Shown: positions 8,728 through 20,400, numbered from the stretch's first letter. The stretch is 64,000 bases of DNA from Cryobacterium levicorallinum (GCF_004402405.1 NZ_SOFE01000006.1:39743-103742), one strand, 5' to 3'. Made by a program: numbers and translations. Notes: a model not told the origin generated them from the letters alone.

Positions 8728-10956
8728 TCACCGTGGCGGTGTCGTCCCCAGCAGCGCCGACGGCTCACCACTCCACGACACGACCAGCTCGTCGCGTGCC
8801 CGCGTTGCAGCAACGTAGAGCAGCGACCGCTCGCGAAGTAGAGCATCCGGGCGTTCCGCCTCGGCGAGTTGCTTCAGTAGGTGGATGTTGGGCAGCGTTT
8901 TATCGCCGAGGCCGAAGAGTAAGACACGAGCGAACTCCATACCTTTGGCTCGGTGCATGGTGAGGGCCTGCGGGTATCCGGTTGTGGCCTTGCCGGAATC
9001 AAGGGCCCGCACTGTGACACCGCGTTCAGCGAGGCCAGAGACGACACGATCTCGCTGACCACGATCGCGAACGAGTATCCCGATGGACTCGGGTTCACCG
9101 CCGGTCTCGAGCCATCCCGCCACGATTGTGGCAGCGCCATCGAGCTCTTCGGCGAGACTCGTGTACGGTCGCAACGTTGGCTCCGGGCCGCTCCTCGCGG
9201 AGCGATAGTCCGATGCTTTCTCCTGCCCTTCCTCGAGGTCCACGAAGTGAATTCCGCTGAGCAAACTGATCGCATAGGCCAGGTTCTGCGCTGTCGTTCG
9301 ATAGTTCAGCGTGAGACGTTGGGAGCGCCCGACAATCTTGATCCCGAACTTGCTCAGGGCAACGCGCTGGCCGTAAATGCGCTGGTGCGAATCCTCGGCG
9401 ATGAAGAGGTCATTTGCGCCTTCACCGACGAGAGCACGTAGTAGCAGCCAGTGGGCTGCGGTCAGGTCTTGGCCCTCGTCGATAAGCACGTGGTCTGCCT
9501 GAAACTGTCCCGTGGCCGCGGATGCCGCGCGCAGGTGATCCGCGGCGATTACGTTGGCCTCGTGGTAGTCGATGGAGGCGTTCATCCGGGCAATGCGCCG
9601 GTACGCCTCGATCACTGCCCAGACGTGGCCGCGCTTGCCGCGGTCCAGGGCGACGCCACGTCCGGCCCGACGCACTGAGAAGTAGCCGTCCTTGTCGGTG
9701 ATGCCGTTGGCCAAAACAATGGCCACGTACTCGCCCTCGAAGAACGCTTTGTTCTTCAGGTCCTGGGGTAGCTCACGTCCCGCTACGTCGATGGCTTCTG
9801 TCCAGAGTTCACCACTGCTCCGGCTGCCAATGTCCGTGGTGCGAACGCCGAGAATCCGCTCGACAGAGTCAGCGATGGTCGCTCCGGCGTCCTTCAAGAC
9901 TGCGCTGGCCACGGCATCCACTGTCGAGATCCAAACGCCGGAGGTACCGAGTGTGGGTGCGAGCGGGGTCGCCGGGTCGAGCCGAAGAATGTCCGTTCGG
10001 AGTGCATCGGCCAGGTTCGTCGTGAACGTCGTGATAATCGTGCGTGACTCAGGCTCGCTCGTAGTGAGGTGGTGCGCGCGGTGGAGCACAACGACGGTCT
10101 TGCCAGTTCCGGCACCGCCGGAAAGTCGAAAAGCGCCATTGAAATGCTTTGTGGCATACTTGCGTTGTTCTGGGTGCAGGAAGGTGCGCCAGGCGCCGAA
10201 GTCGCCGCCCTCGATGACTTGGCGCAGCTCGTCGTTGTCCTCGATGAAGGCGAATTCCATTTGTGCGGCGGGGTGCTTGAGCGCACGGAGCAGTTCGTCG
10301 TCGGCGGTAGCGGCCGTATCAGGCGTGTATTCACCCAAGCCGAGCTTCGCTTTGACCTCATGGATGGGGGTACCCACGGCTAGGTCGAGAAGGGCCAGCC
10401 CTTGCCATTTCACGGCCGCGTCAATGAGGGCGTTCAGCTCGGTGTCGTTGGCCGCCACGGCATCGGTCGCGAGGCTCAGTTCGATGCCGAGCGATTCAAC
10501 GAGTTCTTGAACATTGTGGCCTTCGAGCGGACCGGGCTGAATAACGGGCGCAACTGGCCCAGAGGGTTCGGCGATGAACGGTGGTGCAAGATGACGCGGA
10601 GCCTTACCTGCATCGCTGCCAGTTGGAGTGCTGGCAATGACGAGCTCAGCGACGCCGTTGACCGGGTTGATCGTCAGAATCCGGGTTCGCGCCACTTCGA
10701 TGGCTTCGTCGTGCAGCCAGGTACCGATGTAAACGTAGTGTGCGTCGTCGCCGCCCTTCACTTTGAAAATCACTGCACGGTTGGCCAGGTCGACGCGACC
10801 GGTTCGCGCCCGCGCATCAGCGGCGTTGTGCATCTTTTCGATGTGCAGCCCGGCGGTGGTGTCATCCTTGCCGAGCTTTTCGAGAAACGCGTACGCCTTC
10901 GTCCTCAGCGCAGGTTCCATCTTCTTGGTGTCGGGTTTGAGGATGATGGTGGGCAT
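8728..10956 (-). CDS. UvrD/Rep-type helicase, last gene of the defence operon
   Basis: 742 residues. The N-terminal 110 residues form a separate small domain resembling the RelE/ParE toxin-like module found on some actinobacterial UvrD proteins. Superfamily 1 motifs follow: Walker A GGAGTGKT (about 280), DEGQD motif II, QRIYG, NYRTTAQN, HRAKGMEF and YVAATRARDEL near the end. The start overlaps the stop of the DUF1998 helicase gene by one base (TAATG), so it is translationally coupled. By family it is a 3'-5' DNA translocase; here it is likely part of a multi-protein anti-phage complex. The DISARM gene set usually ends with a phospholipase-D-like drmC instead. Confidence 0.8.
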   Translation of the reverse strand: MPTIILKPDTKKMEPALRTKAYAFLEKLGKDDTTAGLHIEKMHNAADARARTGRVDLANRAVIFKVKGGDDAHYVYIGTWLHDEAIEVARTRILTINPVNGVAELVIASTPTGSDAGKAPRHLAPPFIAEPSGPVAPVIQPGPLEGHNVQELVESLGIELSLATDAVAANDTELNALIDAAVKWQGLALLDLAVGTPIHEVKAKLGLGEYTPDTAATADDELLRALKHPAAQMEFAFIEDNDELRQVIEGGDFGAWRTFLHPEQRKYATKHFNGAFRLSGGAGTGKTVVVLHRAHHLTTSEPESRTIITTFTTNLADALRTDILRLDPATPLAPTLGTSGVWISTVDAVASAVLKDAGATIADSVERILGVRTTDIGSRSSGELWTEAIDVAGRELPQDLKNKAFFEGEYVAIVLANGITDKDGYFSVRRAGRGVALDRGKRGHVWAVIEAYRRIARMNASIDYHEANVIAADHLRAASAATGQFQADHVLIDEGQDLTAAHWLLLRALVGEGANDLFIAEDSHQRIYGQRVALSKFGIKIVGRSQRLTLNYRTTAQNLAYAISLLSGIHFVDLEEGQEKASDYRSARSGPEPTLRPYTSLAEELDGAATIVAGWLETGGEPESIGILVRDRGQRDRVVSGLAERGVTVRALDSGKATTGYPQALTMHRAKGMEFARVLLFGLGDKTLPNIHLLKQLAEAERPDALLRERSLLYVAATRARDELVVSWSGEPSALLGTTPPR

Positions 10957-13900
10957 TACTTTGCTCCTACCTGCGCGAGCGCATGTTGAACTGCATCAAT
11001 CGACGCTTCAATAACCAGCCATCCAGACAAGGTCAAGTCAGCGCGGTCTTCGTCACTAAGGTTCACATCGGCGGCGATGCGTTGATCAATCCAAGCCACG
11101 GGAACGGGTATCCCGTCCCCGGTCTCGAACCCGACCTGTGGCACGGGGATCCCCGGCGTGGCAGCCAGCGATCGGACGAATTCTTGCTCGAGGGGTGAAT
11201 ACGCCAGTGTGATCGCGGCGGTCCACTCGGAGGTGAAGTCTGTGGCGCCTAGGCGCGGCGAAGTCGCGGCTGGGACGGCCTTTGCGCCAACGTCCACCTG
11301 GGTCAGCGCACGGATGGTCGTCGGTGCGGTTCGCAGACCGGTCAGGTTCGCCAGACGCAGCCAGGCGCGCCAGCCGCCGTTGTCTTCCTTGGCCAGCGCA
11401 CTTCCCCGGTTGTCGAGGATGATCCCCATCTCGACGCCGGAATTCATTCCCAGGCTGGGGTCCATGATCCGGCAGACCACAGAGAGGAATCCGTCCCGGT
11501 GCAGCCACGCTGGGTTCCCGGAGGTCGCGGCCGCTTCTTGAGCCGGGGTCGTCAGGTCGATGGCTGCCCGCTGGGCCGCGGACGTGTGCTCGTCAAATAC
11601 GACGCTTGTCGAGCTGGAGGCGAGCAACCAGGGCAACGCGTCCGCGAGTCGAGCCCATTCGTCGGGTTGCGGATTGTGCACCCATTCGATCAGCTGCGAA
11701 ACCGGGTCGAGACTGATCAGGTTGAGAACGGCAGGCCGCAGTGAAAACTTTGTCATCACGCGGGCCGAGGTACCTGCGTCGATCCAGGAGGGCACCATGC
11801 TGGCGCCAGCGGTCGGTTCGAGATCTTCCCACGTAATAGCCATCACGTGGTATCCGGCATCACGGAGTCCTTCGCGCTTTGTGGCATCGTCGGCAAGCCG
11901 GTTGTGGTTGGCGCTGGCATGAAAAGTCCAACCATCGGTAAATATGGCGATCCGCGGCACGTTGACGTCCTGGGTCGTGAGCACGAAGTCAGGTTTACAG
12001 TTTGCGAGCTGCTCCTGAGGAACCAGCGTCCACGTTTGGTGAGTGGTAGGCATCGTAAATCGCACCCGGTTGCCGGTCGGGCCCGGAATCTCCTTCACGG
12101 TGGCGCCGGCTGCGGTCAAGCGCTCGATGAACTTCACTCGGAACAGTTGCTCGAGCAGCGATTCGTCGCTAGGAACGCTCGTATCCACCTTGGAGACCGC
12201 CCAATCGTCGAATAGCGGGACCACGTCAATGGGCGCCTCTGCCGTCGTACCGCTCGACAAGAGCTGAAAGAGATAGCGTTCCGCGGTCGCTCGTGAGACA
12301 GAATCGATCTGCCAGGGCGTGGCAAATGGCAGCAAGCACTTGTGACAGGCCAGGCGCGGTTCATCGCGACAGGGGCAGGTCCGAACTTTCTGCCAGGCGC
12401 TATGGATGATCTCCCAGACACGCTGAGGGTCTGCGAACTCGGCGAGGTAGCCGGTGCCGCCGGGTACCACGTCGTGAATCAGTAGAGCATCATGATTGAC
12501 ACCATCAGAATCGGTGGTGGGATCGACGACTTGTGCAATCTGAATGTGGTCCGGCGCGCCGCCTAACTGTTCTCGCAGTCCGAGTAGAAGTGCAGCGGTC
12601 AGGCTGGGGCCGGCGAACTTATCGCCGAGGGTCATCGCGGCCGGCAGCCGGATGAGAGCACCCTGGGTCGTCAGGGTATGCGACAGCGCGATTTCGCGCG
12701 GATTCTCTTTGTCTGACTTGCGATATCGGCACCATGCACGGTGTTCTTCGGGTCGGTTCGACTTCGCCGCGGTGTCAAGTTTGCCGCAATGCCCACAGAC
12801 ACGAAATAGCGGTGCTGTACGCTCTTCGCCTGCCACCATCCGGGTCGCGCCGAAGCCTCCGGAGCGGCCCATATTGAGCCATTTAATGTCGACTTTGTGC
12901 AGATACTTCACGCCGAAGTCGTAGCCGTCCAGGAACCATTGGTCGGTGACGAAGGCGGGGTTGACGTCGGCGGCCACGACGATGTTGAAATTCTCCCGCT
13001 TGCGTTCCTCGCGACTGTCGTTGATTGAGGACTCGTCGCGGCGCACCTCAGCCGACACGCGCTTGATTTCGACGACATCGATGTGCTGCGTCATGTCAGC
13101 GATTGATTTGCTGTTGCAGCGTGGGCAGACCTCCACGGCCACGATTTCACCCGTGGTTTGCGTGTCCTGGCCAAAGCCGCACTCGGGGCAGAATACCCAT
13201 GGGCGTACCTCTGCGGCGTTCGCTCCCAGATCAACAGCGTCGATCAGCACTTCGAGGCCCTGCGCGTAGAACGTGGCACCCGGTGCGAGCTCGCTCAGAG
13301 CGACGGATGCGCCGCGCTTGTACGCAATGGCATCGCTCTCGTACCCGCCGGTATCTGGGTCGAACCAGCTCAGAGACACGTCGAGGCTGACCGAGTCGTC
13401 GAGGAGCGTGTAGTTCGGGAGGATGCCGTACTCCTCGAGAACACTGATCCAGTGCACTCCGCGCAGATCGAACAGCTGGCCTCCGGTGAGTTTGAGCGTT
13501 GCCCGTGCTGAGCGTTCCGCCCTCTTCTCATCGTCGGTCGCGGCCGGTGATTCAGCCTTGAGCTTCAGCTCAGGCAGGACCGCCTGAATGGCCGTTCGGC
13601 GGAATTCCAGCTCTTCCACTGTCTTCGCCCAACGGTGCGAGGCGTCGAACAGATGGGCAGCGAGCCCGCTGGTCCCGTGGTCGTCGCCAGGAATGACCCA
13701 ACTGGTGAGAGCAGAAACGGCCGTCATCGCGAGACCGTCAAACGTGCCCAAGAACCGGTCGAGGTGACCCTGTGCATCCGCTTCAGAGAATGCGATGAGG
13801 TCACCGAGGAACGTGTCTCGCGCCGCACTGCCAATGGCGGCCTGGGCCTTTCGTGGGTGGCGTCGACTGTCGTCGCGAGCAAAGACGTCCATGAGGTGGG

Positions 13901-16900
13901 CCACGAACTGGCGCTGCAAAATCTCCTCGGCATTTAGATACGTTGCCGGCGGCCGAACCTCTCCGTTGATGACTGAGAGTGGGTCCCCGAGCTTGGGAAG
14001 GTGCTCCCCGCGTCCACGCACGAATACAAGCGACAAAGAATTTCCGGTTAGGCGACCGGCGCGACCCACGCGCTGCAGATAGGAGGCGACGGAGCGCGGG
14101 AGCGACGAGAGGATGACGGTAGACAGATCCCCGATATCGATACCCATCTCCAGCGTGGGCGTAGCGACCAACACGTTTGGGGCCTGCGGGTTATCGGCGC
14201 TGCTTTTGAACTGGCTTTCGTAGCGAAGGCGAGTTTCATCGTCGAGCAGTCCGGTGTGTTCGCGGGCGACGACTCGCCGCATGCGTGACGAGCTATAGAG
14301 GCTGCGGTAGTAGTTGTCGTCCCGGCTGTGTCGGGCGAGCGTGCCGGGACACCGCACGAACAGGCAGGGCGCACCTTCGAGCTCGGTAATGACGGTTAGG
14401 GATCCGGGGTTCTGAGCGTGACAAATTTCGCACTCCAAGAAGTGGCGTCCCGCCGTGAGGTCAGCGAGTTGCACTGCCGACACAACGACTGCTTGAGGGG
14501 ACAGTGAATACACCTGGGCGCCGGAATCCGCATTCCCCACGTTGAGCAGGCTCGCATCAACGAGACGCTGCATCAGCGCCTTCGCAAAGCGCGCACCCTC
14601 GTGAGGCGTGACGTTCAGACATTTACCCGCCCAGCGCGAATACCAGCTCTGGGCAGATGTCACCGGGTCGAGATTGCCGGCATACTTTGCCCCGCCGACG
14701 GTGCCGCCGATCCGGGCAAAGGCCGGAGCCTTGCGACCCTTCGGGAAGGCTGGCATTCCTTGAGAGCGTGGCCGGCCACCCCAGACGGGATAACGATCAC
14801 CGTCGCTCTGGATGTACTTATCCAGCCACGGGTGCTGAATGCCGCCGCTCTCTCGCAGATGCTCCAGAACACCCCGAACCCAGGCCGCGAGCTGGGCATC
14901 CGTGGGTTTGCTGTGGCCGAGCTCGGTCTGCACCTCAACGGTGTCGAGCAGCGATCGGGCCACGGTGACAAGCTTTTGGGTACTCCCCACCTCGACTTCG
15001 GCAACCACGCTGCCAGTCATCCCGAGGGTGCGACCCACACGCGAACTGAGCCCAAACTCAAGAAGAGCATCGAAAAGTAGACGACGACTGACACGCGTGC
15101 GGGTGCTGGGTTTCGACTGGGACAGCTTCTCGCTCTGCCAGAAGTCGACGAACTCGTCCCTGTCCGCGTAGTCGGGGGCGATGAGCTGGTACCGCCGTGA
15201 CTTGTCGTCGCCAGCAAGCCGAATCGTCTCAGCGACGAGCTCATCGAGGTTTAGCCGCCCTGAACCGACGGCGTCGCGAAATATGGAACGTAGAGAAAGC
15301 GCGTGGGAACGACTCTGAACAAACCCGGCGCGGTGCGCGGCGTCCTGAACACTGTCGGTGAAAACCAACGCCTTCTTCTCAACCTCATCGAGCGTGGCCG
15401 AGCCAAACAGATTCGACAGGGTTACAGAGAGCAACGTGGCAATGGCGCTACCCATGAATCGGATGCCGTCACTCTGCTGACACGACGGGCAATCGTCGTT
15501 GCTGGACTCATCGCCGGCGTCGGGGCCCGTGTGAGTAAGCACTGGGATGATGTAGCCGTCAATGAAGTCAGCGTCGTCGTCCGCGGGTCGGGCCTGTTCC
15601 AAGACACGGTCTTTCGTGTGGAACCAGCGCAACCCCTCAACCTCGGGCACCTTGCCGGGGACCGTCATCGCTAGGTGCAGAGCTGGGTCAGCTTCCCTTG
15701 GCGCGAACAGGAGCGCTCGGAAGCGTTCGCCGTGCTGCAGGTGATTGCGCCGAATATTCGTGTCGTCCATATCGAGGTTGGAGCCCGTGGGCGCTAATTG
15801 AACGCCCCAACCTGATCGACCACAATGGCGGCAGTACACCGCTGGAAAATAGGCGAGGTAGGGGTCATCGACCCCATCGTCCGTCTGAAAACCGGTCGGC
15901 ACTCCATCGTCACTCCACCGGTACTGCACGTCAGCGGTCGTGGCACGATCCACTCGGCTCAGTTCGCGCACCCATAGGTGCACATCCACACTCGCCGCCT
16001 CACGCCCTACGACCTTTCGAACATGGCTGAGCATGGCGATGACGTTGTGCAGAAATGCATGCCGCACCGCATCGCGCGACGTCTCGGTTTCCGTCGCTCC
16101 AAGTGCTCTGGAGAATACGCGCTTGGCCAAGTCCGCCACCGAGATAGATTCGGCCGTCGCCGCGATGAGACTGCGCAGGAACGGATGACCTTGTGATGCA
16201 GCCAACAAGACCTCATCATCGAGGTCACCAGACCCAGCGAAGAGATTGTCCGGATCGAGATAGAGGTGTTGCAGGACAGTGCGGCAGATAGCGGATGACT
16301 CTGCCGCGGGGCCGAGATCGGTGACGGCACTGCTGAGGTCGGCAAGAACGCGCTCGTCAACGTCGAGCACTTCGATACCGTATGAGAGAAGCGTTGGGCC
16401 GGCCTCCGCAGACCAATCCTCAAGGCCAAGTCGCGTTTCGGTGACGACTGAACTTTCATCGAATTCATCGCCAAACACGGTCTGAGCGAATCGCAGCATG
16501 ACTGCTGGGTCGCCTTTGTCGCCAAGCGTGGCGGAAGTTGCCACGGGTGTGATGCGGCCCAGCGGGCGAGCTCGATCGGCGCTGGAGATTTCACTCGCGT
16601 CGTCAGCCCAGTGGCTCTTCAGCGTTAGACCCAGCCGGCGCAGCAACATGGCCACATCGGTGCCCTGCGCTCCGTCGTAGGTGTGAAACTCGTCGAGAAC
16701 CACGTACTGAAGGCTCAGGGCGCTCTGCTTCCAAAGTGGAGCGTCTTCGTTGCGGAGCAGAAGTTGGTCGAGCATCTTGTAGTTGGTGAGCAAAATGTCC
16801 GGCGCTGTGTCGCGGATGATGCCACGATCGTTAATCAGCCCCGCCGCGCTCACCTTCGTTCGCTTGGTGTCCTGCTGACCCGTGTAGATGGCAGCGGTCA

Positions 16901-17405
16901 CTGCGCCGAGAGCCGCATGAGTCGTGAGAAGCTCGGTGAGACGTTTCGCCTGATCGTTAGCGAGCGCGTTCATCGGGTAAAGGATCAGCGCTTTCATGCC
17001 GGTCACGCCCGCCTTCTTCGCCCGCAGAACGTGGTCGAGGATCGGGTTGAGAAAGGCCTCCGTCTTGCCGGACCCTGTTCCTGTTGTCACCAAAGTGGGT
17101 AACGGGCGGGGCTTCTCGTCGGTCAGATTCGCACTGCTAAGGCGGGCGAATGCCTCGGCCTGGTGGCCGTAAGGAGGAAACCCCTCGTACCAATCGAGTG
17201 CGTCGCGCCAGCCATCGGCGGCTGGTTTGAACGGCAGTCGAAGACGCACGTATGGTCCCTTGAAGATGCCATTTACGGGATGCGCGAGAAAATCGTCGAG
17301 AGCCAATTGCGCGTCGTTGTCGGCGAGGGCAAACGCCGTCGTCAGATAATTGGTGAGGCCCTCCTGCAGATCACCGGCCTGCAGGGTAGGGAGCAGTTCA
17401 CTCAT
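10956..17405 (-). CDS. Giant DEAD/DEAH helicase with DUF1998 and C-terminal nuclease-like domain
   Basis: 2149 residues. Walker A is GTGSGKT (about 109-115), motif II is DEFH (238-241, LDEFHTYDGAQGTD), and the second RecA domain has QRVGRAGR near the middle. A DUF1998-type end follows (VPGGTGYLAEF at about 1640, cysteine cluster CPC..C..C just after). Beyond it, at about 1800-1870, PDFVLTTQ, IAIFTDGWTFH and a following Lys/Leu-Gly-V-I pattern resemble the Vsr/DUF559 PD-(D/E)XK nuclease group. Length and layout recall Druantia DruE or a fused DrmA-DrmB. It overlaps the methylase gene by ATGA. It probably remodels or degrades invading DNA; the nuclease assignment is inferred. Confidence 0.8.
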   Translation of the reverse strand: MSELLPTLQAGDLQEGLTNYLTTAFALADNDAQLALDDFLAHPVNGIFKGPYVRLRLPFKPAADGWRDALDWYEGFPPYGHQAEAFARLSSANLTDEKPRPLPTLVTTGTGSGKTEAFLNPILDHVLRAKKAGVTGMKALILYPMNALANDQAKRLTELLTTHAALGAVTAAIYTGQQDTKRTKVSAAGLINDRGIIRDTAPDILLTNYKMLDQLLLRNEDAPLWKQSALSLQYVVLDEFHTYDGAQGTDVAMLLRRLGLTLKSHWADDASEISSADRARPLGRITPVATSATLGDKGDPAVMLRFAQTVFGDEFDESSVVTETRLGLEDWSAEAGPTLLSYGIEVLDVDERVLADLSSAVTDLGPAAESSAICRTVLQHLYLDPDNLFAGSGDLDDEVLLAASQGHPFLRSLIAATAESISVADLAKRVFSRALGATETETSRDAVRHAFLHNVIAMLSHVRKVVGREAASVDVHLWVRELSRVDRATTADVQYRWSDDGVPTGFQTDDGVDDPYLAYFPAVYCRHCGRSGWGVQLAPTGSNLDMDDTNIRRNHLQHGERFRALLFAPREADPALHLAMTVPGKVPEVEGLRWFHTKDRVLEQARPADDDADFIDGYIIPVLTHTGPDAGDESSNDDCPSCQQSDGIRFMGSAIATLLSVTLSNLFGSATLDEVEKKALVFTDSVQDAAHRAGFVQSRSHALSLRSIFRDAVGSGRLNLDELVAETIRLAGDDKSRRYQLIAPDYADRDEFVDFWQSEKLSQSKPSTRTRVSRRLLFDALLEFGLSSRVGRTLGMTGSVVAEVEVGSTQKLVTVARSLLDTVEVQTELGHSKPTDAQLAAWVRGVLEHLRESGGIQHPWLDKYIQSDGDRYPVWGGRPRSQGMPAFPKGRKAPAFARIGGTVGGAKYAGNLDPVTSAQSWYSRWAGKCLNVTPHEGARFAKALMQRLVDASLLNVGNADSGAQVYSLSPQAVVVSAVQLADLTAGRHFLECEICHAQNPGSLTVITELEGAPCLFVRCPGTLARHSRDDNYYRSLYSSSRMRRVVAREHTGLLDDETRLRYESQFKSSADNPQAPNVLVATPTLEMGIDIGDLSTVILSSLPRSVASYLQRVGRAGRLTGNSLSLVFVRGRGEHLPKLGDPLSVINGEVRPPATYLNAEEILQRQFVAHLMDVFARDDSRRHPRKAQAAIGSAARDTFLGDLIAFSEADAQGHLDRFLGTFDGLAMTAVSALTSWVIPGDDHGTSGLAAHLFDASHRWAKTVEELEFRRTAIQAVLPELKLKAESPAATDDEKRAERSARATLKLTGGQLFDLRGVHWISVLEEYGILPNYTLLDDSVSLDVSLSWFDPDTGGYESDAIAYKRGASVALSELAPGATFYAQGLEVLIDAVDLGANAAEVRPWVFCPECGFGQDTQTTGEIVAVEVCPRCNSKSIADMTQHIDVVEIKRVSAEVRRDESSINDSREERKRENFNIVVAADVNPAFVTDQWFLDGYDFGVKYLHKVDIKWLNMGRSGGFGATRMVAGEERTAPLFRVCGHCGKLDTAAKSNRPEEHRAWCRYRKSDKENPREIALSHTLTTQGALIRLPAAMTLGDKFAGPSLTAALLLGLREQLGGAPDHIQIAQVVDPTTDSDGVNHDALLIHDVVPGGTGYLAEFADPQRVWEIIHSAWQKVRTCPCRDEPRLACHKCLLPFATPWQIDSVSRATAERYLFQLLSSGTTAEAPIDVVPLFDDWAVSKVDTSVPSDESLLEQLFRVKFIERLTAAGATVKEIPGPTGNRVRFTMPTTHQTWTLVPQEQLANCKPDFVLTTQDVNVPRIAIFTDGWTFHASANHNRLADDATKREGLRDAGYHVMAITWEDLEPTAGASMVPSWIDAGTSARVMTKFSLRPAVLNLISLDPVSQLIEWVHNPQPDEWARLADALPWLLASSSTSVVFDEHTSAAQRAAIDLTTPAQEAAATSGNPAWLHRDGFLSVVCRIMDPSLGMNSGVEMGIILDNRGSALAKEDNGGWRAWLRLANLTGLRTAPTTIRALTQVDVGAKAVPAATSPRLGATDFTSEWTAAITLAYSPLEQEFVRSLAATPGIPVPQVGFETGDGIPVPVAWIDQRIAADVNLSDEDRADLTLSGWLVIEASIDAVQHALAQVGAK

Positions 17406-20400
17406 GAGCGCCGCCTTGCGAGGATCTTTTCGAAGTGTTCATAGGCCCGACGCATGTCCGCTTCTCGATCTAAATGCAAGAAAGGAAGTTCGTAGGTGTA
17501 GACATTCTTAGATTCGTTTAAGAGTGTAAAATCTTCAATCGCGAGCTGCTCGCTGTGACTGCGGTATTTGCTCGCCAAGATTTTCGGGACCATTCGACCA
17601 TTTCGGTCATACATATTCACCGACTGGTCATACTTCACCTGTACTGGAAATTGGGTTCTGTACACGGCGCACAATTCATCAATTGTGATTTTCAGCTTCA
17701 AAGCCACAATGACGTCAATCTCAATCAGGGCTAAACGACGTTCTTCGGCAATCCGCAGGGGCACGGTCTCGTCCCAGGTACGCGGGATGCATCCCAAAGC
17801 TGATGATGGAGACCCGAGAACGTTGTAGGTCCAAGTGTCCGAAAGAAATTCGTCACAGAAAGTTTCTGCGTATAACTCGCTGTAGGCATCGGTCATACAA
17901 TTGAGCCGCAGAGTGCGCAGCAGTAAGTAATTGTCCAAGGGGTGACTGCTGAAGTGCGGAAGGCGATTCACAACTTGGCGGCTAATCGTGGCGGGCTGGC
18001 TCGCTCGGACCCAAAAATCAGAAAGCAAACTCGAGAGTGTCGCGGCTACGAGAACCGTTTCTATTGAGCCAGCGGTCGACGCAGCGGAAACGACAGCATT
18101 AATATGCGCCGAACCAGGTGGAATAATCGCCGATATTAGCGTCCTTTGATTTTTCGTGTTCACCATATTTCGCCAAGCAACGCGATATGTGGCTCGTGCA
18201 GGGGTCTTGTCCTGACCCCAGTGAGTATAGGAAGCGTCGTACCTAGTCGTTTCGCCCGATGCGCGATAGGCGGTCACTGGAATTGATTTGGTGCCGAGGG
18301 CCTCCAGGTCTGTGGACGACCAATCTTGGTTGTGCCGCGTCCCTTCGTTCGGCGTCTTGTATCTGGGGGAACCCACGAATATGTGCGGCCCTTGAAGGAT
18401 GACTTGACTCCAAGATGAGGCAGCGCCCCATTTTTTTACGAAAAGGCCTCTGTCAAAATCAGTTTTCTCGTTCCACCCCTGCGAGAATTCGAGGTTCGCA
18501 GCGCCAATCCGTTTCGAAGAAGACGCCATTTTTGCTAAAACGTTTGAGATAGAGCGATTGACGGTGAAAAGCATCCGTGTCTGCAGAGCAGGGACTCCAC
18601 TGCTTTCCAAGACTGCGTGCCAAGTGGCCAGAACGGCGCGGTCTACCTCAACGATTCGTGCCCGATGCGATCGCAGATCCCACTTACCAGCAGGGGTCTT
18701 GAGTCCTGGTTCTTGACCCGATCCATCATGCTGCAGCGAACCGGAGACCGTCGAAGGGTGACAAAGGCTCGAAGCCGTCAAGAAAAAGGGATCGGATTTT
18801 ATTCGTCCGTAAATGTGCACGCCGAATGAGATCTGGTCGTGTATCTCAAATAGGAGGAGCGAGTTGAAGAATTGCCAGTGACGCCTAAGCCTGCTGTAGG
18901 TGACCGAGCGAAGAAACCCGGCCTTTTCCTCCGTTAAGTGCGTCTCAGGATGAAGTAGGCCAACAATTCCGTTCGGCGAAAGGTTGCGCCAGGTCTGCTC
19001 CATGAAACAGCGGTAAAGGTCCGGGCGGAGTTTTGTCAGCGTTGGAAATCTTGAAGGATGCGAAACAGATTCGCGAGTTCCGGCCATCACGGTCAGGTCG
19101 GCCAAGATTGACTCACGGGCACCGACTCGGGCGATCGTTTCATCTCGTCGGCTTTTATACACATCTGGATCTGGTTTCGTAGTGAGTGCCCACCAGGCGT
19201 CAAATTCTGCAAGCGAAGCGGTCTCGTCCCAATCTGGCCGAACCCATGGCGGGTTGCCGACTTGCAGATCAAATCCGCCCGCTGCGAAGACTGCAGCAAA
19301 ATCAAGTTCCCAATGAAAAAAGCCCTGACGATCAGCCAGTTTCTCGCATACGGTCAGCCAAGGGTTTGCAGCGATGACAGTGGAGCTGGAAATGACACCC
19401 GCAAAGGCAAGGTCGAACTCTTCAGCTTCGTTGAGTTCACCCCACGACGATCCACCGCCCAGTGCGACAGCGCCATGTGCGGTGCTGGTCAGCTTCTGCT
19501 CTTCCTGCCGACCGAGCAAGCCCTGACAGGCGTGAATCCATTGATCAAGCGTGGGCGGTTGAACGCCACCGATTTCCTCGTCGGTGAGCGGCCAAAACCA
19601 TAGCGCGTTCCACGCATCCATAACACGGCGCAGTCGGCGGTAAGCCCCATCAGCATCCGTAAGCGCAGCTTCAATTTGGTCTCGCCGTACGGTGCCACCT
19701 CGGGGTGCTGGAGGCGCACCCCAGATTCCTACGTCGCGGCGGATTTCCTGCTCGGCGACCTGGAGTCGCCTCAGAGAAAATTGCCAAAGGACTTCAACAC
19801 GTTGAGAGAGCTCGAGGAGTAACTTCACCTGAGTCTTGTTCGGCTTCGATCGAATCCCGGCCCGCCAGGTCTTGAGCCTAGCCTGTGCGTCGCCCGCGAG
19901 TCGCGAAGCGTCCTTCGTGTCGACGACCGCGCCCCATCCGGTCGACGGTAAAAGGAAGTGATGAATCTTTCCCGAGGTCGCCCGAGCGGTGACGCCGTCG
20001 CGGAGGTTTTCGGCGAGTTCAGTAAGCGGAACATCCGTTGGAGTGGCCGTCAACCACGATTTGTCGTTCAGCTGCGCCGTGGAGTAGACCGCGCGGCGAG
20101 ATCCGATCAAGGAGTTGCCCCGGCGCAGGTGCAGGCCGAACCATGGGGCGTTGAGGCCCTTGAGCATGGTGTCGAGCCAGAGCGAAATCTCAGCGAGCTC
20201 GACAGCCGTGGCGTTGAGGTCGACGCCGTAGACCTGGTGCAGCGCAAGGTATGCCTTGACCTCTTGCAGTCGGCGCGGGTACTCATCTGCGTCAATTCGT
20301 TCGCCGAGTTCGTCTTGCTTGCGCTTGAGATACTCGGCGGCGAGCTGACGCACGGCTTCGATGGCGAACGCACCAGAGCCGAGGGCTGGCTCGCACATAG

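Noticed and set aside
9692..10510. Plus-strand open frames opposite the UvrD and DUF1998 helicase genes
   Set aside because: The minus strand carries full helicase motif sets; the opposite frames are low-complexity Ser/Arg/Ala shadows.
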